Assembly (NCBI GenBank): GCA_036867785.1
Contig: CP145418.1
Coordinates: 682,001-746,000 of the forward strand
DNA length: 64,000 bases
Reading direction: 5' to 3'
From: Plasmodiophora brassicae
Lineage: Eukaryota; Endomyxa: Phytomyxea; Phytomyxea; Plasmodiophorida
Under the pieces are notes generated by a model. The model worked only from the letters and a program-made list of their open reading frames with translations, was not told where the DNA came from and searched no databases. The translations under genes were made by a program, and so were the position numbers. Each line of letters opens with the position of its first letter. The first letter of the stretch is position 1. This document shows, piece after piece, positions 12,122 through 21,730 of this stretch.

Positions 12122-12934
12122 ATGTCGCAAGCGCTAACCCAGTCGGTGCTGGGCGTCTTGCTGTTCGTCCTTGCCGTCGTCTTGGCTCTCTTCCTGGACA
12201 CCTGGTACAGCCGACGCAGTTCACGTTCGCAAGGCTGGGAGCGGATCAACGAAGGTGTCGTGTTCGTGTTGCTACTCGCGATCGGGACCACGATTGCCCA
12301 AATGTTCCTGAAGGGGCGCACCGAGGCGCAGTGCCAGATTCTGCACCGCACTGCGGCCACGTTCTTCCACACCAGCGAAGCGTTCGTTCGGATCGTGTTC
12401 CTCGCGCGCCTGCTCGAGATCAACAAAATGAGCCGGCCATGGGAGCGCATGCTGGATCGTTGCGTGCTGGGGGCCGGGTTCCTGGAATGGATGCTCGCCG
12501 TCATCCTGCAGAACCTGACGATGGATACCGCCGTGGTCGACGACATGTGCACGGCGATTCTGAGTCCCGCCGCCACCGTCCTCATGTTCCTGTTGCCACA
12601 ACTGGTCGACGTCGTGACGAACGTGCGCTTGTACCAGGTCCTTATGGCGACTGAGTCTCGGCACGCCCACATGTTCCTGATCAGGATGACGTTCGGGTTC
12701 TGCCTGGCATCCTCCGTCATCAGCGTCCTGAGCCTGCTGATCATTATGCAAATCATCCCGCTCCCCGTCCGCTTCTACACGATCTGGCTGACGTTCCAGC
12801 AGGACTTCGACGCGTGCTCGGTGGCCCTGCCGAACATCATTGTCCGATTCGCCCATCGCTCCCGAGCCGTGCACCCATCGCCGTACGCCAACACGTCCGA
12901 CCAGTATGCGACAGCGACGGCTGACAAGTCCTGA
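12122..12934 (+). CDS. Seven-helix membrane protein A of the tandem family
   Basis: 270 aa, single exon. I do not recognise the family outside this window. Hydropathy by eye gives about seven hydrophobic helices: SVLGVLLFVLAVVLALFL near residue 10, VVFVLLLAIGTTIAQMF near 45, a weaker one at FVRIVFLARLLEI, AGFLEWMLAVILQNL, AATVLMFLLPQLVDVV, ASSVISVLSLLIIMQIIP and WLTFQQDFDACSVALPNIIV. Shared family marks are LDTWYxRR after helix 1, GRTEAQC after helix 2, the PWER motif, NVRLYQVLM, and TFQQxFDACSxALP in helix 7. No signal peptide beyond helix 1. Its 5' flank shares a GGTCGCATG ... GGTACCC-like block with copy B, which supports recent tandem duplication. Confidence 0.8.
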   Translation: MSQALTQSVLGVLLFVLAVVLALFLDTWYSRRSSRSQGWERINEGVVFVLLLAIGTTIAQMFLKGRTEAQCQILHRTAATFFHTSEAFVRIVFLARLLEINKMSRPWERMLDRCVLGAGFLEWMLAVILQNLTMDTAVVDDMCTAILSPAATVLMFLLPQLVDVVTNVRLYQVLMATESRHAHMFLIRMTFGFCLASSVISVLSLLIIMQIIPLPVRFYTIWLTFQQDFDACSVALPNIIVRFAHRSRAVHPSPYANTSDQYATATADKS

Positions 12935-13144
12935 AAGGTCACCTTTACCGACCCGTCAGCAATCCCGGCCATCTCGTTTCAGGTCAGCAACCACGCGTGC
13001 TTTCTAATACATCTGCTGTCCAGGCGCGTACACGGCTGCCCCACTGGAATATATAACATTGTCGGGTCGCATGGGATTGGGGAGGGTACCCGATCACAGT
13101 TGTCGAGGGCCCGCAGGCACGCTGGTTACCTGTCGCCCAGCAGC

Positions 13145-13948
13145 ATGTCGCAGGTGTTGAACCAGTCGGTGCTAGGCGGCTTGCTGTTCGCCCTGTTCGC
13201 CGTCCTCGTCCTGTTCCTGGATACGTGGTACCGTCGTCGCGGATCCAACGCGGAAGGCTGGAAGCGAATCAACGTCGGCATTGTGGTCGTCCTGCTGGTA
13301 GCGATGGGAAGCACCATTGGGCAGATGTTCCTGGAAGGGCGGACCGAGGCGCAGTGCCACATCCTGCATCATGTCGCCGCCACGTTCTTCCACACCAGCG
13401 AGCCGTTCGTCCGGGTCGTGTTCATCGCACGCCTGCTCGAAATCAACCGGATGCCAAAGCCGTGGGAGCGGGTCGTCGACCAGTGCCTGCTGGGCGCCGG
13501 ATTCCTCGATTGGGCGCTCGCCGTCATCCTGCAGAACCTGACGATGGACACCGCCGTCGTCGGAACGTTGTGCACGGCCATCCTGGAACCTGTTGCCACC
13601 GGGCTCCTGTTCATGCTGCCGCAGGCCATCGACCTCGTGACGAACGTCCGCCTGTATCAGGTCCTCATGACGACCGAGTCGCGACACAATCACAAGTTTT
13701 TGATGCGGATGACGTTCGCCTTCTCGCTGGCGTCGTACGTCATCAGCCTGCTGAGCCTGCTGATCATCACGCATATCATCCCGCTCGACGTCTCGTTCTT
13801 CACGATCTGGCTGACGTTCCAGCAGGACTTCGACGCGTGCTCGGTCGCCCTGCCCACCATCATTGTCCGATTCGCACATCGGTCCCGAGCCGTGCACCCG
13901 TCGCCATACGCCGCCAGGGCGACTGAGCCGACGACTAGCGACCGCTGA
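13145..13948 (+). CDS. Seven-helix membrane protein B of the tandem family
   Basis: 267 aa, single exon, closest to copy A: the same LDTWYRRRG loop, GRTEAQCHILHHVAATFF segment, PWERVVDQC, MDTAVVGTLCTAIL and VRFAHRSRAVHPSPYA tail. This A/B pair differs from C/F/G in having EAQC rather than ELEC and a DFDACSVALP helix 7. The ATG at 13145 is the first in the conserved frame; an open frame continues upstream to 13100 without family similarity. Function unknown; the seven-helix layout would allow a receptor, a transporter-like role or a scaffold, and the sequence does not decide. Confidence 0.8.
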   Translation: MSQVLNQSVLGGLLFALFAVLVLFLDTWYRRRGSNAEGWKRINVGIVVVLLVAMGSTIGQMFLEGRTEAQCHILHHVAATFFHTSEPFVRVVFIARLLEINRMPKPWERVVDQCLLGAGFLDWALAVILQNLTMDTAVVGTLCTAILEPVATGLLFMLPQAIDLVTNVRLYQVLMTTESRHNHKFLMRMTFAFSLASYVISLLSLLIITHIIPLDVSFFTIWLTFQQDFDACSVALPTIIVRFAHRSRAVHPSPYAARATEPTTSDR

Positions 13949-14228
13949 CACCAAACACATGATGGCGGCAAGGCTCCAGATGTGGTACTGTCTTTATGCA
14001 CGAGACGGCCGCTAGTCACGACGAAATGAAATTTGCGTTCGTTTATGTCTCACTTCGCGGTACGCTTAGGGTTCGCTTGCATTTAAGGCGGCCCGTTAGC
14101 ATATTGTTAAGGCTCGATTCGGTCGGGATCGAATGCGACGCGTATGGTTCTGCACCTAGGGCGGATCGTCGGCGTACCACACACATACACACTCTCTCGG
14201 TCGGGTTGTTCAAGTGTGGGCGCCAAGC

Positions 14229-15068
14229 ATGCCGCAGGCATGGGTGAATCCGGTGGTGCTCACCGCGCTGCTCGTCATTCTCGTCGTCGTCCTGGCCTTG
14301 TTCCTGGACACATGGTATCGCCGGCGTGGTACGAAAGCGGAGGGATGGCAGCGGATCAACGCTGGCATTGTTGGCGTCCTGCTGATCGCGATCGGGACGG
14401 CCATTGCGCAGATGAACCTGGTTGGGCGCACCGAGCTCGAGTGCCGCGTCCTCCACCATATCGCAGGATCGATGTGGAACACCAGCGAACCCTTCGTCAG
14501 GTTCCTGTTCATCGCGCGCCTGATCGAAGTCAACAAGATGCCGACGAGGTGGGAACGCAACCTGGATTACGGAGTGCTGATCACGACCGCCCTGTACTGG
14601 ATCGTGGCGGTTGTCCTGCTCAACATGACACTGGGCAGCGTCGTAATCGACAACCTCTGCATCGGCATTGTGGACCCCGCAGCCGGCGCGTTCACGTTCA
14701 TGTTCCCGCAGATCATCGACATCGTCACGAACGTGCGCCTATGGCAGGTTCTCATGAAGGCCAGGTCTCGCAACGCGCTTCAGCTCCTAATGACGATGAC
14801 CGCTGGCTTCTGCCTGGCATCCTCCGTCCTCAGCCTCATCAGTCTGCTCATCATTATGCAAATCATCCCGTTCGACACGTCGCTGTACACGATCTGGCTG
14901 ACGTTCCAGCAGGCTTTCGACGCCTGCTCGATCGCCCTGCCCACCATCATCGTCCGTTTCGCTCGCGGCCAGAAGACGACTCAGGTGACCGGCCCGACCC
15001 AGCCAATGTCCTCGAAACAAACCTCGAAACAAACCTCGAAACAAACCGCATTGTTCCTCAAAGTTTGA
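14229..15068 (+). CDS. Seven-helix membrane protein C of the tandem family
   Basis: 279 aa, single exon, starting MPQAWVNPVVLTALLVILVV. Belongs to the C/F/G branch: GRTELECRVLHHIAGSMW, FVRFLFIARLIEVNKMP, NVRLWQVLM and TFQQAFDACSIALPTIIVRF. The cytosolic-looking tail ends in three SKQT units encoded by a 12-bp direct repeat (about 15012-15047). About 100 bp of 3' flank (TTTCGCAGTCGCCAACAATG and neighbours near 15140) is repeated downstream of copy F near 18230, so C and F were duplicated together with their 3' ends. Confidence 0.8.
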   Translation: MPQAWVNPVVLTALLVILVVVLALFLDTWYRRRGTKAEGWQRINAGIVGVLLIAIGTAIAQMNLVGRTELECRVLHHIAGSMWNTSEPFVRFLFIARLIEVNKMPTRWERNLDYGVLITTALYWIVAVVLLNMTLGSVVIDNLCIGIVDPAAGAFTFMFPQIIDIVTNVRLWQVLMKARSRNALQLLMTMTAGFCLASSVLSLISLLIIMQIIPFDTSLYTIWLTFQQAFDACSIALPTIIVRFARGQKTTQVTGPTQPMSSKQTSKQTSKQTALFLKV

Positions 15069-15325
15069 ACCCGAACCGGTCAGCCAGCAACGTTCCTATG
15101 TCAGACTGACTATCCAACATCAATGAACCCTTTACTTTCGCAGTCGCCAACAATGGATACGTTGCGAATGTTTTTCACTAAGCAAACGTGCCACGAGCAA
15201 CGTCGCCTAACATCACGTCCTACATTAGGGGTTGAGTTATAAATGCAATATTGTGATCGTACAGACTTGTAGTAAGCGAGGGTCGTCGGCATTCGACGCG
15301 TGCGACCTGCCGGAATCGAGTCATC

Positions 15326-15740
15326 ATGTTGGAGTGGCTGAACCCGATGGTGTTGAGCGTTCTGCTGCTCATTCTCGTGGCCGTGCTGGTTATCCTTGGC
15401 AACGCCTGTACAGCTATTCTGAACCCAGCCGCCACTTCTCCCGCAAGTCATCGATATTGTAACGAACGCTCGCGTGTGGCTACCTAGTGGACAAAGAGGC
15501 ACGGGCCTGCAGCGCGCTCCAGGTTCTGCTGTCGCCTACGTTAGGCTTCTTTATGGCTTCCTCCTGCCATCAGTGTTCTGAGCCATCGGATCACGCTGCA
15601 GATCATCCCGCTAGGCCCAGCGTTCAACACGATCATTCCAGCAGGACTCCGAACATGCTCGATTGCGCTCCCGACAATCATGGCCCAGTTCATGTGCCGC
15701 CATATTGCGGGACTGTGCCTCGGGAATCCGCTACAAACGT
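15326..15740 (+). pseudogene. Pseudogene D of the seven-helix family
   Basis: Starts like a family member (MLEWLNPMVLSVLLLILVAV), then jumps from helix 1 to a segment resembling the region around TAILNPAA of the intact copies, so the middle of the gene is deleted. Remaining pieces of helices 6 and 7 follow in shifted frames (GFFMASSCHQCS near 15550; a CSIALP-like stretch near 15660). Too short and frame-broken to make a seven-helix protein. The gap 15741-16010 shows nothing else I can name. Confidence 0.72.
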
Positions 15741-16010
15741 CAGCTCAGTAGCAAAGCTTGGCCTTGCCGCGAATTGGATGCAGGACGGTTGCAACATACA
15801 GCCACCGCACCAAGCGGCGACCGCCAATAGCACTTCAACGTCCCCTGCTGACCCAATCCAGTTCACATCGAGCGGTCTTTCAGAGACTCGATACACTGGG
15901 TATCGAAACAACGTTTAAGGGCATAAGGGTACTGCGTATAACAAGCCAGCTGGATCGTTGACCGTACCAAGAGTGTCTTTGCTCGGCGCCTTGTTTGACT
16001 TTGCGGTACC

Positions 16011-16656
16011 ATGTCGCTGGCTTGGTTGAACCTGGTGGTGCTGGCCATTCTCCTGCTGGTCGTTGTGGTCGTCCTGATTCTGTTTTTGGATACGTGGTGC
16101 CGTCGACAAGGATCCAGAGCAGAGGGCTGGAACCGCATCAACGCAGGATAGTCGACGTTTTTCTGTTCGCGATCGGGACGGCCATCGCGCAGATGTATCT
16201 GGAAGGACCAGGCGCATTCTTCGTGAAGATGCTGTTCACCGCGCGTCCACGGTAGTCGAAGTCAACAAGTTGCCTAAGAAGTCGGAAACCGTCTTGGATC
16301 AAGGCCTGCTGGTCACTACATCCCTGTACCAGGTACTGGGCATCACGTGCTGGTGCCGCGCTTCCTCGCCTCATCCCACAGTTCATCGATGTCATGACGA
16401 ACGGGCGCCTGTGGCAGACTGGCAGGTGCTCCAGGCTGTGAAATCCCGAACTCAAGCTCCTTGTGGCAACGACGTCTGCATTCTGCCTGACATCGGACAT
16501 CATCGACGTCTTCAGCGTTCTATAAATCGTGATGCAAATCATCCCGCTGCTCACGATTTGGCTGACGTTTAAACTGGCTTTCGACGCATGCTCGACTGCT
16601 GTCCCTATCATCATCGTCCGTTTCGTACGCCGGTCTGACGAAGGGCGCACTTCATG
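16011..16656 (+). pseudogene. Pseudogene E of the seven-helix family
   Basis: The opening MSLAWLNLVVLAILLLVVVV, LFLDTWCRRQGS and AEGWNRINAG match the family, then a stop follows at about 16149. IGTAIAQMYLEGPGAFFV, VNKLPKKSETVLDQGLL, pieces of the FPQ/NVRLWQV region and an LTFKLAFDACS-like end appear afterwards in different frames with small deletions. Clearly a decayed copy lying in line between D and F. Confidence 0.75.
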
Positions 16657-17310
16657 AGCCCCGACCCAGATACTGTCGTCTAGGAACCCATCCCAGGCGC
16701 ATGAAAAGCGTCAGCAAACACAGAACGGTGAGCATGCGCGCATGAGCCTCTTCGAAATCTCAATACAGTCCACCATCAAACGATGTCATAACAGTCTGCT
16801 GTTCAGCGCCACTAAATCCTGCATGTGGGTACCCACAGTCCATATAGCCCAGGGCAGTGTTAGATGTCAACCTCAGTATTTAGCGCCGAATGTTCCAGGT
16901 TCCCCAGAATGATCCTGATGACGTCCGCACGGCATCTGGTCGGGTACCGGATCGGGGAAACAATCGCACTTCATCTTGCTGCTATACCTGCATCACGTTC
17001 GACATTGTATGACGCTCCCAAGAGGTTTATGCGCCTCGACACTTCCAGCAACTCGGTGCGCCCCATCACTGGCACGCCCACCCGGTCCACAGCCCCCCAT
17101 GGCGGTAGATACTGTCGCTGTTCGATTGCGATCCTGCGGGCAGTACCTGCGGGCAGTACCTGCGGGCAGTACCTGCGGGCAGTACCTGCGGGCAGTACCG
17201 TACCACGTGTACTGAACTTGATCGCATAGGCGGACGGACTGGTAGGAATTGGATAGACGTCGGCGTACGCATTCGATCCGTCCTGTTCGGAGCCACTTCG
17301 CTTGAGCTCC
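16657..17310. other. Intergenic stretch without a supported gene
   Basis: No open frame here has family similarity or a convincing splice pattern; long minus-strand frames overlapping 17000-17530 are shadows of copy F. It holds the 13-bp minisatellite described separately and presumably the promoter of copy F. Confidence 0.6.
17135..17199 (+). repeat. Minisatellite, five perfect 13-bp copies
   Basis: The unit TGCGGGCAGTACC occurs five times without a mismatch, starting at 17135, 17148, 17161, 17174 and 17187. It lies about 110 bp upstream of the start of copy F. Perfect identity suggests recent slippage expansion. Confidence 0.96.
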
Positions 17311-18168
17311 ATGCCGCCGTCATGGACGGACTCGCTGGTGCTCGGTACCCAGCTGTTTATCCTTGTGGTCGTTCTGCTCTTGTTCCTGGATACGTGGCGC
17401 CGTCGACGTGGTACTACTAAAGCGGAGGGATGGAAGCGGATCAACGCCGGCATTGTTGGCGTCTTGCTGATAGCGATCGGAAGCACCATTGGGCAGATGT
17501 TCTTGTCCGCGCGAACGGAGCTCGAGTGCCACATCCTCCATCATGTCGCAGGAACGATGTGGAACACCTGCGTGCCCTTCGTCAGGATCCTGTTCATCGC
17601 GCGCCTGATCGAAATCAACAAGATGCCGAGCAAGTGGGAACGCAACGTGGATTACGGCCTGCTGGTGACAGCGTTCGTGATCTGGATCGTGGCTGTCGTC
17701 CTGTTGAACGTGACAATTCGTGGCGCTGTAATCGACGACATCTGCATCGCCCTTCTGGACCCCGGTGTCACCGCGTACACTATCGTGTCCCCGTCGGTGC
17801 TTGACATCGCCACGAACGTGCGCTTATGGCTAGTTCACATGCAGGCATTGAAGAGCAATGCCTTCAAGTTTCTGATAACGACGACGTTTGCATTCTGTCT
17901 AGCATCCTGCATCCTCAGCCTGTTCAGCGTGTTGATCATTCTGGGCGCCATCCCGCTGGACCCGGCGTTCTACACGGTCTGGCTGACGTTCCAGCAGGCT
18001 TTCGACGCCTGCTCAATCGCCCTGCCCACCATCATCGTCCGTTTCGCCCGCGGCCAGAAGACGAGTACTCATGTGGCCGGCCGAACCCAGACATTGTCCT
18101 CGAAACAAACCTCGAAACAGACCTCGAAACAAACCTCGAAACAAACCGCAGGGTCCACCAAAGTTTGA
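17311..18168 (+). CDS. Seven-helix membrane protein F of the tandem family
   Basis: 285 aa, single exon. ATG at 17311 (MPPSWTDSLVLGTQLFILVV). Same marks as C: LDTWRRRRG, ARTELECHILHHVAGTMW, FVRILFIARLIEINKMP, WLTFQQAFDACSIALP and VRFARGQKT. The tail has five SKQT-type units encoded by a CGAAACAAACCT-like 12-bp repeat (about 18100-18148), two more than copy C, showing slippage within the coding tail. The 3' flank is duplicated with that of copy C. Helix 5 is diverged (YTIVSPSVLDIATNV instead of FMFPQIIDIVTNV). Confidence 0.8.
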   Translation: MPPSWTDSLVLGTQLFILVVVLLLFLDTWRRRRGTTKAEGWKRINAGIVGVLLIAIGSTIGQMFLSARTELECHILHHVAGTMWNTCVPFVRILFIARLIEINKMPSKWERNVDYGLLVTAFVIWIVAVVLLNVTIRGAVIDDICIALLDPGVTAYTIVSPSVLDIATNVRLWLVHMQALKSNAFKFLITTTFAFCLASCILSLFSVLIILGAIPLDPAFYTVWLTFQQAFDACSIALPTIIVRFARGQKTSTHVAGRTQTLSSKQTSKQTSKQTSKQTAGSTKV

Positions 18169-18305
18169 GCCCGAACCGATCAGCCAACAACGCTCCTACG
18201 TCAGACTGAATCAATAAAGCCTTTCCTTTCGCAGTCGCCAACAATGGATACCTTGCGAATGTTGCTGAACGCGCGGCGTACTCAACAGTAAGATAAGATC
18301 ATGGT

Positions 18306-18869
18306 ATGCCTGGCGTTCGAAGGGTGGTAAACAGCCAGGTTAGTATTATTCGGTATCGATGCAGTTACAACGTTCTGATTGCTCGAACCACAGTTCGCTC
18401 GTCAAATGTTGTCGTCGCGAACAAGAAGCGGAGTCATCCCGTTCCGGCGGATACAACGCAAAGCAGTATCGCAAAGAAGCGGTTTACCGAGGGCGTGGGG
18501 CATCGCATCATCGAATACTTCGACACGAGTTGCAAGAAGGACCGGATTGCCGTCCTGTTCTGGGTGTTTCCGAACTCGCAATCAACAGTCCATGTGGCAG
18601 ATGACTGGCGTCGCGTTGAGATCATCATGGATGACCGAATGTCAGACCCAAAGGAGGTGGCAAACCCGGACGATGTGTCGCAGACGGAGGCGATACTGGC
18701 TCATTTCAATAGCTTCGGCAAGCGCGAAGTCGTGTTCGAGCTTCCTGTACCTGTGGAGAATGCGTACACGGCGAGGATTGTGAGGAACGCTGATGGTCAT
18801 GCTCACTCCGTTCTAGTCACTCTTACAACGCGGGCGGAACGAGACGCGACGTTTACATTCGAGATTTGA
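18306..18869 (+). CDS. Unrecognised 187-aa protein, intact copy of an inverted pair
   Basis: A single open frame from ATG 18306 (another in-frame ATG is not clearly better). I recognise no family. It contains a basic stretch NVVVANKKRSHPVP, then GVGHRIIEYFDTSCKKDRIA, VLFWVFPNSQSTVHV, a VSQTEAILAHFNSF segment and a C-terminal HSVLVTLTTRAERDATF. No signal peptide or membrane helix. The same protein is encoded on the minus strand by two pieces (21266-21454 and 19002-19300), so two independent copies keep the frame recognisable, which argues that it was a real gene. The 3' ends of the two copies face each other and are near-palindromic (about 18870-19020). Confidence 0.55.
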   Translation: MPGVRRVVNSQVSIIRYRCSYNVLIARTTVRSSNVVVANKKRSHPVPADTTQSSIAKKRFTEGVGHRIIEYFDTSCKKDRIAVLFWVFPNSQSTVHVADDWRRVEIIMDDRMSDPKEVANPDDVSQTEAILAHFNSFGKREVVFELPVPVENAYTARIVRNADGHAHSVLVTLTTRAERDATFTFEI

Positions 18870-19001
18870 CGGAATATAGACTGATTTTACCGTATCTTCC
18901 TGTGCTTCGATAATGGGTGTCGCACCCACACGCTCTGGAACGTCTTGACGATGTCCGACATCCGTATAGAGCTGCAGGAAGATACGGTAAACTGAGTAAA
19001 T

Positions 19002-19312
19002 TTATATTCCATCAAGACTCGAATGTACACGTTGTATCCCGTTCAGCACGCGTGGTAAGCGTGGCAAGAACTGAGTGTGCATGTCCGTCTCCGGGTACGC
19101 ATTCTCCAACGGGCACCGGAAGCTCGATGCTGAACACGACTTCGCGAAGCTGTAGAAATGTGCCAATATCGCTTCCGTCTGCGACACATCGTACGGGTTT
19201 GCCATCTCATTAGGGTCTGACAATATCCGGTCATGCATGATAGTCTCAACGCGACGCCCTTCGCTGCCACGTGGACTATCGATGTCGAGTTCGGAAACAC
19301 CCAGAACAGGAG
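19002..19312 (-). pseudogene. 3' half of the second copy of the 187-aa gene
   Basis: Minus-strand frames give LGVSELDIDSPRG-type and VSQTEAILAHFYSF sequences matching the intact copy from about its residue 95 to the end, but in more than one frame. The gene is cut by the copia insertion at 19313; its 5' half resumes at about 21297. Confidence 0.65.
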
Positions 19313-21296
19313 TGTCAGGGGACGACACGACGGACGGCGATTGAACCCGCCGTCTGCCGAAGCCGGCTGCGCGGCCGCGCCATAACAGTATAGTCCCCTC
19401 TCATCGGGCCGGTCTGCGGGGTGGCTTTCGCCATGGCGGCCCCGGCTTGGTGGGGTACCGAGCTTATCGGCTGCCTGACATGGCTTGCTCATCGGTGTCG
19501 TCCCGATATCGCCTACATCACGAACGTTCTTGCGGAGGCTCAGTCGGCATCGGCATACGCGACCAGGCGATCCTCGGGTTGCCGTTCACAGCGAATGCCG
19601 CGCGTCTTCGTGCCGGCGAGGCGCGCCAGTGCTGGATTCTAGGGTTCGACGAAAACTGGGCAAGAACGTTCGTGATGTAGGCGATATCGGGACGACACCG
19701 ATGAGCAAGCCATGTCAGGCAGCCGATAACCTTAAGGTACGGTTTGTTGGCCATCTCGTCGCGCTCCAGGGCAGTGCGGGGGCTCATCGATGCCGATAGG
19801 TGAACACCGGGTTGGTCCGGCGTGTTGACGGGGTGACATTGTGTCTTGTTGAAGTCGCTCAACTCCTTCTCGATGTACTCGGCTTGGTCAAGCGTGATGG
19901 CGCCGGTGCCAGGTTCGCGTCTGATGCGCATGCCGAGGAGCGTCGATCGTTCGCCCTGATCAGTGATCTCAGCCATCGTGGCGAGCTTCTCGAGGACGGG
20001 CTCCGCGAAAAGGATGTCGTTGTACGCCAGCAGGCCATTGTCGGTGCGCAAAGACATGATCATGAACTTTCCTTCGCGATCGTACCGGAACACGCAGGGG
20101 TCCGCGATGATCGGTTCGAAGCGACAGCAGCTTTTCGCAGAGCGTCTTGTACCATCGCTCGGCGCCCTGCCTGGTGCCGTACAGAGCCTTTCTGAGGTGC
20201 CGAACTCGATATGGGACACGAGGGTCAGTAAACCCGTCTGGTTGTCGAATGTAGACTTCGTGGAGCATGTCAGCGTTAGGGTATGCGGCCACCCTGTCGA
20301 CCTGGCGAAGATGCAGGCCGTGCTGTGGGGCCAGCGCCAGAATGATATGGAACGCGGTGGCGCGAGCGGTCGGCGCGAAGGTGTCGTCGAAGTCGATGCC
20401 GGGGCGCTGTCTGAAGCCTTGAGCGCAGAGACGAGCGGTGAACTTGCGGATGCCACCATCACCACTGAGCGAGGACTTGACCTGGAACACCCACTTGGCG
20501 CCAACAGCGATCTTGCCTTTCGGCAGGTCGACGAGCGGGCCGAACGTGTCCTTCGAGTCCAGCGTTGCGATCTGCGAGACGGCAGCGTCCCACCAATGGC
20601 CGGCGAACGGCGATGCGAGGGCCTCGGCAGCGCGGCAGGAGATGCTGGATGCCCAGAGCACGGTTGTGCAGGCCAGCGACGGCGGCGTCGAGGTCAGATG
20701 ATGCGTTGGCCAGGATGAGGACGGCGACTAATGCGGCGGTGAGGGACAGCATCTCGGTCGGTACCGCTGCCCGGACTCGATGAGGTGCGACTTGAACTCT
20801 GGCGGCGTAAGTGGCAATGCGTCGGTGAGGGACAGCAGCTTGGTCGGTACCGTCGCCGGGCGAATCAGTCGCCACTTACGCCGCCAGAGTTCAAGCCGCA
20901 GCCAACGCATCATCAGACCTCGACGCCGCCGTCGCTGGCCTGCACAACCGTGCTCTGGGCATCCAGCATCTCCTGCCGCGCTGCCGAGGCCTTCGCATCG
21001 CCGTCCGCCGGCCATGGGTGGGACGCTCCCGTCTCGCAGATCGCAACGCTGGACTCGAAGGACACGTTCGGCCCGCTCGTCGACATGCCGAAGTGTCGAC
21101 GGGGTGACATTGTGTCATGGTGAAATCGCTCAACACCTTCTCGATGTACTCGGCTTGGTCAAGCCTGATGAGACGGTTAAAATGTCAGGAGACGACACGA
21201 CGGACGGCGATTGTCTCCACAACACGGATTAACCGTCTGCCGAAGCCGACGGTTGCAGTGGACGCTTATTCAAAACTGCGCGGCCGCGCCATAACA
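19313..21296 (-). mobile_element. Ty1/copia LTR retrotransposon, broken, with short LTRs
   Basis: Minus-strand fossil of a copia-type element. It is bounded by short LTR-like repeats (19313-19387 and 21183-21296) that run TGTTATGG to CCTGACA in element orientation, i.e. TG...CA, and flanked by a near-identical 5-bp target duplication (AGGAG/AGGAC). The internal part encodes reverse-transcriptase pieces of copia type (KWVFQVKS, FDDTFAPTARATAFH, VYIRQPDGF, LLGMRI, then LKVIGCLTWLAHRCRPDIAY). It is broken: about 2 kb, far shorter than a whole element, without recognisable gag, protease or integrase, and with several breaks. Inverted duplicate segments occur near both ends (19440-19740 and 20570-21120). 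It looks fairly old, given the divergent LTR lengths. Confidence 0.8.
20560..21120. repeat. Inverted duplication inside the copia element
   Basis: The stretch 20560-20810 reappears in opposite orientation at about 20870-21120 with few differences (for example GTCACTTACG-type blocks around CTCTGGCGGCGTAAGTGGCA meeting their complement near 20870). The symmetry centre is near 20840. A smaller inverted pair lies at the other end (19440-19530 against 19650-19740). Confidence 0.8.
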
Positions 21297-21454
21297 AGGA
21301 CAGCGATCCTGTCCTTGTTGCGACTCGTGTTGAAGTATCTGATGATGCGATGCCCCATTCCCTCGGCAAAGCACGTCTTGGTACAACTGCTTGGCGTCGG
21401 ATCCGCTGGAGCGGGATGACTCCGCTTCTTATTCGCCACCACGACGTTCGACAA
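21266..21454 (-). pseudogene. 5' half of the second copy of the 187-aa gene
   Basis: The minus strand encodes NVVVANKKRSHPAPADPTP and GMGHRIIRYFNTSRNKDRIA, matching residues about 33-90 of the intact copy at 18306. The match ends where the copia LTR begins (21296). Together with the 3' half it marks the insertion site. Confidence 0.68.
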
Positions 21455-21730
21455 GGGGCTTGGAACAGAGACAGACGAATCGAACGAAGCCGATGCTCAC
21501 GAATAATCACGTATAAAGGTCCTGGTCTGATGTACCTAGGTAGGTATTTGCCGTGTTGTGGGGCGGATCATGGGGCCAGTCGATTCTGCTTCCCGTCCTT
21601 CCTGCCCACGTTTTTCGTTGTCCCCTTTATGTACATTAGGTAGACTTCCTATGTAGTAGAGGTACACCGAACCAGATCCGATCGCCTGTGTACCAGGAAG
21701 CCCCGTCGGCGGCATCTCACGAAGCGCATT

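Noticed and set aside
11965-14019. Long minus-strand frames across the seven-helix genes
   Set aside because: Shadows of copies A and B: they recur at the same offsets in each paralogue and are rich in Arg/Ser/His without hydrophobic pattern.
16971-17534. 187-codon minus frame covering the minisatellite
   Set aside because: Half of it is the complement of copy F and the rest translates the 13-bp repeat; no independent support.
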